Part shown: positions 15,548 through 20,634 of the stretch, piece after piece
Numbering within the stretch: the first letter of the stretch is position 1
How the letters are laid out: every line of letters begins with the position of its first letter
Assembly: GCA_934365155.1 (NCBI GenBank)
Contig: CAKRMZ010000028.1
Coordinates: 1-20,634 of the forward strand
DNA from: an uncultured Eubacteriales bacterium
GTDB lineage: Bacteria > Bacillota > Clostridia > Oscillospirales > CAG-272
Reading direction: 5' to 3'
Length of the DNA: 20,634 bases
The notes under the pieces: generated by a model
Seen by the model: only the letters and a program-made list of their open reading frames with translations
Told to the model about the DNA's origin: nothing
Database searches by the model: none
Translations under genes and position numbers: made by a program

Positions 15548-15973
15548 TTAATGTTTGGAGCAGGAAGAACAACAGCCGTCGCACTCGGTAGTTAAGTTGT
15601 GCTTGATTCCCTTTTTGTCATAATAATTGGCGATCGCACTCTTCACTGCCTCCTCTGCAAGCACAGAGCAATGGATTTTTGCCGGCGGCAGTCCGTCCAA
15701 GGCTTCGATAACTGCTTTGTTGGTTAAGCTCAGTGCTTCTTCGATTGTCTTTCCTTTAATCATTTCCGTGGCCATGGACGATGTTGCAATAGCAGCACCG
15801 CAACCGAAAGTCTGAAACTTAATGTCTTCAATTACGTTATCTTTAATTTTCAAATACATTTTCATGATATCGCCGCATTTTGCATTGCCGACTTCTCCGA
15901 CTGCATCGGCGTTTTCAATCATGCCTACATTTCTGGGATTGGCGAAATGATCCATTACTTTTTCACTATACAT
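15548..15973 (-). CDS. nifU: Fe-S cluster assembly scaffold, NifU/IscU-like
   Basis: The product is 141 residues when started at ATG 15971-15973, giving MYSEKVMDHFANPRNVG, the usual N-terminus of the family. A TTG three codons upstream abuts the AAAGGA SD and is too close to use. The three cluster-ligating cysteines of the U-type scaffold are present: C33 (NAKCGD, with D35), C58 (TFGCGAA) and C102 (KIHCSV). Persulfide sulfur from NifS is built into [2Fe-2S]/[4Fe-4S] clusters on this protein in the cytoplasm. The C-terminus ends in an added Cys cluster (C131, C134, C135, C138, then a final His). It follows nifS by 35 bases and is the last gene of the transcript. Confidence 0.95.
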   Translation of the reverse strand: MYSEKVMDHFANPRNVGMIENADAVGEVGNAKCGDIMKMYLKIKDNVIEDIKFQTFGCGAAIATSSMATEMIKGKTIEEALSLTNKAVIEALDGLPPAKIHCSVLAEEAVKSAIANYYDKKGIKHNLTTECDGCCSSCSKH

Positions 15974-16008
15974 ATAATTCAAATCCTTTCTTTCTTATTT
16001 TTTTATCA

Positions 16009-17175
16009 TTATCGATTTGCAGGATAAATCGGGCTCATGTTACGAAGCCGTTCCACAATCGGGGGAAGCTTTTCAATAATATAGTCCACATCCTCCTCGG
16101 TGTTCTCATGCGACAAAGTAATGCGGGCTGATCCGTGTGCTTTTTCATGGGGAAGCCCTATTGCAAGCAGCACATGCGAGGGCTCCAATGAATTGGAGGA
16201 GCATGCGGAACCGGTCGAAATGCAAATTCCCTCCATGTCGCAAAGAAGCAACATGCTTTCCCCTTCAATGTATTCAAATGAAATATTGAGATTTCCGGGA
16301 AGACGGTTGGCTTTGGATCCGTTTAATCTGGAATACGGTACCTTCTCCAATAAAGTATCAATCAAACGGTCCCGCATGCCTTCAATGCGCTTCATATCCG
16401 GCAGCTTCTCCACCGCAAGCTCCAAGGCCCGTGCCACACCGACAATATAAGCAACATTTTCGGTGCCTGCACGGCGTCCGCGCTCCTGACCGCCGCCGTC
16501 AATTAAATCAAATACACGGGTTCCGCTCTTGATATACAGCACGCCAACGCCCTTCGGAGCATGAATTTTATGTCCCGAGAACGAAAGCATGTCCACTCCG
16601 AGTTCCGGAATGGAAACCGGTATATTCCCCACAGACTGAACAGCGTCCGTAAAGCACAGCACCCCGTGACGATGTGCAATATCGGCAATTTCACGGATCG
16701 GCTGAATCGTGCCGATTTCATTATTGGCATGCATAACGGCAACAAGAATTGTATCCGGACGAATTGCAGCTTCGATGTCCTTCGGATCGACAAAACCGTC
16801 TTCATTGACATCGACATACGTCACCTCATATCCCTGCTTTTCCAAAGCGGCGCAGGAACTCAGCACTGCCGGATGTTCAATTTTAGAAGTGATAATATGC
16901 TTTCCTTTTTTGGCATGAGCCAACGCCGTTCCTTTAATCGCCCAGTTATCCGACTCACATCCGCATGAAGTAAAGAAAATTTCACTCGGTTTACATTTCA
17001 GGATCGCCGCAATACGCTCCCGCGCATCCTCTAATGCAACCTTGGCATCTCTTCCTTTGGAATATAAACTGGAGGCATTACCGTAATTATTTTTAAAGAA
17101 AGGCAGCATTGCCTCTAAAACCTCCGGTGCAACCGAAGTCGTAGCCGCATTATCTACATAAACAAATCGTTTCAT
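16009..17175 (-). CDS. nifS: Cysteine desulfurase NifS (IscS-type)
   Basis: A 388-residue PLP enzyme that converts cysteine to alanine and passes persulfide sulfur to NifU. Visible landmarks are YVDNAATT at the N-terminus, EHPAV (His101, cofactor stacking), HANNEIG (149-155), DAVQS (177-181), the PLP lysine K203 in SFSGHK, RAGTEN (235-240) and the catalytic cysteine C325 in TGSACSSN, in a long loop of group I enzymes. I start at ATG 17173-17175, which fits the family; a frame-compatible ATG nine codons upstream has no SD, whereas AAGGAG lies upstream of the chosen one, though at a long distance (about 15 bases). It sits 71 bases after rnhA and 35 before nifU. Confidence 0.95.
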   Translation of the reverse strand: MKRFVYVDNAATTSVAPEVLEAMLPFFKNNYGNASSLYSKGRDAKVALEDARERIAAILKCKPSEIFFTSCGCESDNWAIKGTALAHAKKGKHIITSKIEHPAVLSSCAALEKQGYEVTYVDVNEDGFVDPKDIEAAIRPDTILVAVMHANNEIGTIQPIREIADIAHRHGVLCFTDAVQSVGNIPVSIPELGVDMLSFSGHKIHAPKGVGVLYIKSGTRVFDLIDGGGQERGRRAGTENVAYIVGVARALELAVEKLPDMKRIEGMRDRLIDTLLEKVPYSRLNGSKANRLPGNLNISFEYIEGESMLLLCDMEGICISTGSACSSNSLEPSHVLLAIGLPHEKAHGSARITLSHENTEEDVDYIIEKLPPIVERLRNMSPIYPANR

Positions 17176-17246
17176 AAAATTACACTGTTTCTCCTTAATC
17201 ATAAGCTGTATTTTAATTTTAAAATAATCGTTTCTATAACGGATTC

Positions 17247-17696
17247 TTACAGTCTGTTTGAATTTTTCGCCTGGATCGCCTGTACAGCCAGTCGGTCACA
17301 GCGTTCATTATACGGGTTCCCGTTATGACCTTTCACCCAAACATACTGCATACAGTGCTGCTCCGTAAGATTAAGCAGTCGTTCCCAAAGTTCCGGATTC
17401 AAAGCCGGCTTTCCATCCGACTTCTTCCATCCTTTCTTTTGCCACGATAGCGCCCATCCCTTTTGCAGTCCGTCAATCACATATTTCGAATCGGAATAAA
17501 GCGTTACAGAGCAACGCTCTTTCAAAGATTCAAGTCCGACAATTACCGCTAAAAGCTCCATACGATTATTGGTCGTTTTCTCTTCGCCGCCCGAAATTTC
17601 CCGCTCATAATCCCCATATTTCAGAATCACACCGTATCCTCCGGGTCCGGGATTTCCGCTACAGGCTCCGTCTGTATATAAATCGACTTTTTTCAT
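17247..17696 (-). CDS. rnhA: Ribonuclease HI
   Basis: A 149-residue enzyme of normal length for bacterial RNase HI, which cuts the RNA strand of RNA-DNA hybrids. The four catalytic acids are all in place: D9 (YTDGACSGNPG), E47 (NNRMELLAV), D69 (YSDSKYV) and D134 (NERCDRLA), with the flexible-loop H124 (VKGHNG). The basic handle region is present (SWQKKGWKKSDGK, 84-96). The SD is weak (GGTGTG, about six bases upstream), suggesting modest translation. It has its own well-formed promoter and appears to be the first gene of a transcript continuing into nifS and nifU, as no terminator is visible between them. Confidence 0.96.
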   Translation of the reverse strand: MKKVDLYTDGACSGNPGPGGYGVILKYGDYEREISGGEEKTTNNRMELLAVIVGLESLKERCSVTLYSDSKYVIDGLQKGWALSWQKKGWKKSDGKPALNPELWERLLNLTEQHCMQYVWVKGHNGNPYNERCDRLAVQAIQAKNSNRL

Positions 17697-17730
17697 GCAA
17701 ACACACCGTAAATCCTATAAGTTATATTAT

Positions 17731-17759
17731 ATTATAGCGTTACCTATTGCTAATTGCAA
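17731..17759 (-). promoter_or_regulatory. Sigma-A promoter of rnhA (probably rnhA-nifS-nifU)
   Basis: TTGCAA (17754-17759) and a perfect TATAAT (17731-17736) are 17 bases apart on the minus strand. The start site would be about 30 bases before the rnhA ATG. It stands back to back with the tagA promoter, whose -35 begins 19 bases away. Confidence 0.8.
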
Positions 17760-17778
17760 GAGATATGTCGAAAATTTA

Positions 17779-17808
17779 TTGACATAATTGTAACATTTAT
17801 GTTATGAT
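17779..17808 (+). promoter_or_regulatory. Sigma-A promoter of the TagA/WecG-family gene
   Basis: A perfect TTGACA (17779-17784) and TATGAT (17803-17808) are 18 bases apart, and the -10 carries an extended TG one base upstream. The start would be near 17815, giving a leader of about 90 bases. Confidence 0.78.
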
Positions 17809-17906
17809 TTTCAAAGGAAAAGACAACGATAATAATATTGTAATGAAAATAAAAAATCAGTACATATTCAATTCTACACTAATTATGGAAGGATAGAACG
17901 CATATT

Positions 17907-18659
17907 ATGCACGAAACTGTTGATGTTCGAGGCATTGCGATTGCCAATGTAACCATGTCGCAGGCCGTTGCCATTGCAAAAGAACATTTATCAAGCGTGA
18001 GGCCGTCACCGTATACAATATTTACCCCCAACGCGGAAATATTGCAAATGTGTGTTGAGGATCCGAAAATCCGGAGTGTTATTTCTTCTGCAGACATGTG
18101 CATCCCGGATGGATCCGGAGTTTTGCTTGCCGCTAAAATTTTAAAAACTCCCTTACAGGAAAAAGTAGCCGGCGTTGAATTCGGTGAAGCTTTATTTAAA
18201 TTGGCTGAAAGCGATCAATATCGAATTTTTCTGCTCGGTGCAAAACCGGGTATTGCGGAAAAAACGGCGGAAACCATGAAGGAAAAATACCCCGGCGCAT
18301 GCGTTTGCGGCACGCAGGACGGATATTTCAATCGCGAAAATGAGGAAAATGACCGCGTCATTCAAAAAATCAAGGGCGCCGGAACCGATATACTTTTTGT
18401 CTGCCTCGGCGCACCCGCGCAGGAAAAATGGATTATTGAGAATCGGGAAGCCTTAAACGGTGTAAAGCTTTGTGTCGGACTCGGCGGCAGCTTGGATGTT
18501 TATGCCGGAAATACAAAACGAGCTCCCAAACTTTTTATTAAATTGCATTGCGAATGGCTTTACCGCTTATTGCTGCAGCCCAGTCGAATCGGTCGCATGC
18601 TGAAGCTTCCGAAGTTCGTTTTCGGTACAATTCGGTATAAATTCAAAAAAAAGTTCTGA
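17907..18659 (+). CDS. tagA: WecG/TagA/CpsF family glycosyltransferase
   Basis: A 250-residue member of the GT26 family, which adds N-acetylmannosamine (or a related sugar) to undecaprenyl-diphosphate-GlcNAc, an early step of wall teichoic acid or other envelope polymer synthesis on the inner membrane face. Family signatures are TPNAEIL (T40, N42), IPDGSGV (D68), KVAGVEF, LGAKPG, APAQEKW (170-176), GLGGSLDVYAG and KRAP. T40 and D68 correspond to the catalytic Thr/Asp pair described for Thermoanaerobacter TagA. The last 35 residues are strongly basic and hydrophobic, like the membrane-docking tail of TagA. AAGGA lies 13 bases before the ATG, a long spacing. Exact donor and polymer cannot be told; no other tag gene is adjacent. 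Confidence 0.9.
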   Translation: MHETVDVRGIAIANVTMSQAVAIAKEHLSSVRPSPYTIFTPNAEILQMCVEDPKIRSVISSADMCIPDGSGVLLAAKILKTPLQEKVAGVEFGEALFKLAESDQYRIFLLGAKPGIAEKTAETMKEKYPGACVCGTQDGYFNRENEENDRVIQKIKGAGTDILFVCLGAPAQEKWIIENREALNGVKLCVGLGGSLDVYAGNTKRAPKLFIKLHCEWLYRLLLQPSRIGRMLKLPKFVFGTIRYKFKKKF

Positions 18660-18665
18660 AACATA

Positions 18666-18694
18666 TTTACAACGCAAGAAAAATATAGTATACT
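18666..18694 (+). promoter_or_regulatory. Sigma-A promoter of rpsO
   Basis: TTTACA (18666-18671) and TATACT (18689-18694) are 17 bases apart, just after the tagA stop codon. Transcription would start near 18701, leaving a leader of about 110 bases that contains the rpsO folded structure. Confidence 0.75.
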
Positions 18695-18721
18695 AAACAA
18701 GCATTATAATTTTTAAGATAA

Positions 18722-18787
18722 CCCAAGACTCGGTTTGCGGACAATCGCTGCAAAGCAGAATTTCACCCGCCGCATGCTGCGTTTGGG
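18722..18787 (+). ncRNA. Candidate S15 autoregulatory leader (three-way junction) of rpsO
   Basis: The leader can fold into a closed three-way junction. P1 pairs CCCAAG (18722-18727) with TTTGGG (18782-18787). P2 pairs GCGG (18737-18740) with CCGC (18767-18770) and is capped by CTGC/GCAG (18748-18751/18755-18758). P3 pairs CGCA (18771-18774) with TGCG (18778-18781). It ends about 12 bases before the SD. S15 represses its own mRNA through three-way-junction leaders in several phyla, including Geobacillus, by mimicking its 16S rRNA site. The pairing is seen; binding by S15 is inferred. Confidence 0.5.
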
Positions 18788-18813
18788 GCAATAACAGAAA
18801 GGTGAAAAAAACT

Positions 18814-19083
18814 ATGGCAATGCTCAAAGACGAAAAACAGGAAATTATCAAAACCTATGCAACCCACGAAGGTGACACCGGTTCTCCCGAGGTGCAGATT
18901 GCTCTGCTCACTCACAGAATCAACACTTTAAACGAACATTTGAAAACCAACAAAAAAGACCATCACAGCAGAAGAGGCCTTTTGAAAATGGTCGGTCACA
19001 GAAAAAATCTGTTGAATTATCTTGCAAAAGTGGATATTGAGCGCTATCGTGCGATTGTTACAAAACTCGGTTTGAGAAAATAA
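18814..19083 (+). CDS. rpsO: 30S ribosomal protein S15
   Basis: With the ATG at 18814 the product is 89 residues, exactly the usual S15 length, and AAAGGTG lies about eight bases upstream. A GTG four codons earlier falls inside that SD and is rejected. The sequence carries the S15 hallmarks: GDTGSPEVQIALLT (20-33), the DHHSRRGLLKMVGHRKNLLNYL block (49-70) that grips the 16S central-domain three-way junction, and the C-terminal IERYRAIVTKLGLRK. S15 is a primary binder that nucleates the 30S platform. It is followed by a terminator and then pnp, the gene order conserved across many bacteria. Confidence 0.98.
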   Translation: MAMLKDEKQEIIKTYATHEGDTGSPEVQIALLTHRINTLNEHLKTNKKDHHSRRGLLKMVGHRKNLLNYLAKVDIERYRAIVTKLGLRK

Positions 19084-19091
19084 GTGTACAC

Positions 19092-19128
19092 TGCTGCCCT
19101 CTTTACGAGGGCAGCAATATGTTTTTTT
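19092..19128 (+). terminator. Rho-independent terminator after rpsO
   Basis: TGCTGCCCTC (19092-19101) pairs perfectly with GAGGGCAGCA (19107-19116) around TTTAC; after ATATG come seven T residues (19122-19128). The five-base gap before the T run makes it slightly imperfect, so partial readthrough into pnp is plausible. Confidence 0.8.
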
Positions 19129-19236
19129 GTAATAAAATTCAAGTTGTTCATTCGGAAAAATCATTCGTGCGGACAAGCCGGCTTAGCAGTTAATTTTGCC
19201 TCAAAATATCTCTGTTTTGGGTTGAAATTAAATGCT

Positions 19237-19265
19237 AAATCCTGCTGTCGGCAGAATACGGATTT
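19237..19265 (+). promoter_or_regulatory. Hairpin in the pnp leader
   Basis: AAATCC (19237-19242) pairs with GGATTT (19260-19265), with an inner TGC/GCA step. It lies 54 bases before the pnp ATG. In enterobacteria a pnp leader hairpin cut by RNase III mediates PNPase self-control; a similar role here is only a guess. I found no convincing promoter between rpsO and pnp. Confidence 0.3.
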
Positions 19266-19319
19266 CTACCGAGTGAAGAATTTGATTTATTAAAATAAAT
19301 TAAATTACGGAGGATATAC

Positions 19320-20634
19320 ATGTTCGAACACTATAAAAAATTTGAGTATAATCTCGCCGGCAGACCTTTGGTTGTCGAAACCGGAAAACTTGCAGGCCTT
19401 GCAAACGGTTCTGCTTTAATTCGCTACGGAGAAACCGCCATTTTGGCTTGTGCGACCGCCAGCGAAAAGCCCCGCGAAGGCATCGACTTTTTCCCGCTTT
19501 CCGTCGATTATGAAGAAAAACTCTATTCCGTCGGAAAAATCCCGGGTAGCTTTAACCGCCGCGAAGGTCGCCCCTCGGAAAAAGCAATTTTAACCAGCCG
19601 CGTTATCGACCGTCCGATACGCCCTCTGTTCCCGAAAGATCTGCGCAACGATGTCAATGTCTCGTTAACGGTAATGAGTGTTGATCCGGATTGCTCTCCC
19701 GAAATCACGGCAATGATCGGCGCATCGGTTGCCCTCTCCATTTCGGATATTCCGTGGAACGGTCCGATCGGTGGTCTCTCAATCGGTCTTTGTGACGGGA
19801 AATTGATTGTCAACCCGAGCCTTGAGCAACGGGGAAAGAGCGACTTGGAGCTCACCGTTGCGGCAAGTCTTGAAAAAGTGGTTATGATAGAAGCCGGCGC
19901 CAACGAAGTCAGCGATGAAATCATGTTCAGCGCTATTATGTTAGCACATGAGCAGATCAAGGGACTTTGTGAGTTTATCGCCGGAATTCAAAAAGAAATC
20001 GGCAAGGAAAAATTCAGCTATGAAGCGCATGAAGTAAACGCCGAAATGTATGAAGACATTCAAAACCTGGTGATGGACGATGTCAAAGCCGCTTTAGATA
20101 CCGATGACAAAAAAGTTCGGGACGCTGCAATGAAAATTGTTACCGAAAAGGTTTATTCCGCCTTGGAAGAAAAGTATCCCGATGCACAGAAAGATATGGA
20201 CGAATGCCTGTATAAGTTGCAGAAATTCATTGTTCGCCGTTGGTTATTAGATGAACAGAAGCGCGTGGACGGCCGTCGGATGGATCAAATTCGTCCTTTG
20301 GCCGCTGAAGTCGGTTTGTTACCCCGCGCACATGGCTCCGGACTTTTCACCAGAGGCCAAACGCAGGTGCTCACAGTGGCAACACTCGGCTCGATCAGTG
20401 AAGTTCAGCTTTTAGACGGCATTGACGAACAGGAAAACAAGCGCTATCTTCATCACTATAACATGCCCGGCTATTCTACCGGGGAAGCAAAAGCTTCACG
20501 CTCACCGGGACGCCGCGAGATCGGTCACGGTGCTTTGGCAGAGCGCTCCTTGGTTCCGGTGCTTCCTTCCGTTGAGGAATTCCCTTACACCATCCGTTTG
20601 GTCAGCGAAGTTGTAAGTTCAAACGGTTCTACCT
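19320..20634 (+). CDS. pnp: Polyribonucleotide nucleotidyltransferase (PNPase), partial, C-terminus beyond right edge
   Basis: An uninterrupted frame runs from ATG 19320 (GGAGG six bases upstream) to the window end: 438 codons of a protein that is normally about 700 residues. PNPase degrades RNA 3' to 5' by phosphorolysis as a trimer. The first RNase PH-like domain (about 10-220) contains DFFPLSVDYEEKLYSVGKIPG, with FNRREGRPSEKAIL and SRVIDRPIRPLFP. An all-helical domain (about 245-310) follows. The second RNase PH-like domain opens with DGRRMDQIRPL and includes RAHGSGLFTRGQTQVL and GRREIGHGALAERSL. The metal-binding residues of the second domain and the KH and S1 domains lie outside the window. 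No frameshift is seen. Confidence 0.97.
   Translation, partial: MFEHYKKFEYNLAGRPLVVETGKLAGLANGSALIRYGETAILACATASEKPREGIDFFPLSVDYEEKLYSVGKIPGSFNRREGRPSEKAILTSRVIDRPIRPLFPKDLRNDVNVSLTVMSVDPDCSPEITAMIGASVALSISDIPWNGPIGGLSIGLCDGKLIVNPSLEQRGKSDLELTVAASLEKVVMIEAGANEVSDEIMFSAIMLAHEQIKGLCEFIAGIQKEIGKEKFSYEAHEVNAEMYEDIQNLVMDDVKAALDTDDKKVRDAAMKIVTEKVYSALEEKYPDAQKDMDECLYKLQKFIVRRWLLDEQKRVDGRRMDQIRPLAAEVGLLPRAHGSGLFTRGQTQVLTVATLGSISEVQLLDGIDEQENKRYLHHYNMPGYSTGEAKASRSPGRREIGHGALAERSLVPVLPSVEEFPYTIRLVSEVVSSNGST

Noticed and set aside
15974..15982. TTG start for nifU
   Set aside because: It is one base from the SD; the ATG at 15973 gives the standard family N-terminus.
17176..17246. Separate promoter or terminator between rnhA and nifS
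   Set aside because: Only A/T-rich sequence with no well-spaced hexamers and no stem followed by a T-run was found.
18802..18813. GTG start adding four residues to S15
   Set aside because: The codon is part of the AAAGGTG ribosome binding site, and the 89-residue version from 18814 is the normal S15 length.
19175..19184. Perfect 10-bp palindrome AAGCCGGCTT in the pnp leader
   Set aside because: It is short and isolated, with no second copy and no promoter nearby.
19084..19293. 69-residue plus-strand frame between rpsO and pnp
   Set aside because: It begins inside the rpsO terminator, has no SD, and its composition is that of translated leader DNA.
19523..19960. 145-residue frame antisense to pnp
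   Set aside because: It is a mirror frame of conserved PNPase coding sequence, with no SD or family resemblance.
1..20634. CRISPR array, tRNA, rRNA, insertion sequence, phage or defence genes
   Set aside because: No regularly spaced repeats, cloverleaf sequences, transposase motifs or phage-like genes were seen.

Overview
The window looks like chromosomal DNA of a Gram-positive Bacillota, most likely class Clostridia (an Oscillospirales-type gut or anaerobic lineage is my guess). The reasons are AAGGAGG-type ribosome binding sites, TTGACA/TATAAT promoters, the rpsO-pnp neighbourhood, a NifS/NifU pair for Fe-S assembly, type-I binding-protein-dependent sugar permeases without their own ATPase, and signal peptides and lipoboxes of Gram-positive type. 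I see no IS element, phage gene, tRNA, rRNA or CRISPR array.

Layout. (1) Positions 1-2808, minus strand: an operon of two tandem CapA-family lipoproteins followed by the start of an unknown small gene that runs off the left edge, driven by an extended -10 promoter near 2852-2880. (2) Positions 2960-15071, minus strand: a seven-gene operon, read right to left from a consensus promoter at 15042-15071 to a terminator at 2959-2990. Its genes encode a large secreted solute-binding protein with two beta-sandwich modules, a first MalF/MalG-type permease pair, an NHL-propeller/TPR/YIP1 membrane protein, a secreted DUF5696-type protein, and a second MalF/MalG-type permease pair. (3) Positions 14890-15547: a 658-base AT-rich gap with the operon's promoter, a 13-bp repeat (one copy inside the promoter spacer), a possible leader terminator and other candidate operators. 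(4) Positions 15504-17759, minus strand: rnhA, nifS and nifU with their own promoter and terminator. (5) Positions 17779-20634, plus strand: a divergent tagA/wecG glycosyltransferase, then rpsO with a folded leader and a terminator, then pnp, cut by the right edge.

The most interesting part is region 2. One promoter, gene gaps of 55 bases or fewer and several stop/SD overlaps tie together one oversized binding protein, four permease subunits (two heterodimers' worth), a propeller-bearing YIP1 protein and a probable sugar-active secreted enzyme. My inference is a cell-surface glycan capture, processing and import machine, energised by an MsmX-like ATPase encoded elsewhere. The substrate is not evident. 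The remaining genes are housekeeping: RNA metabolism (rnhA, rpsO, pnp), Fe-S biogenesis (nifS, nifU), and wall or envelope polymer synthesis (tagA, possibly the CapA pair).
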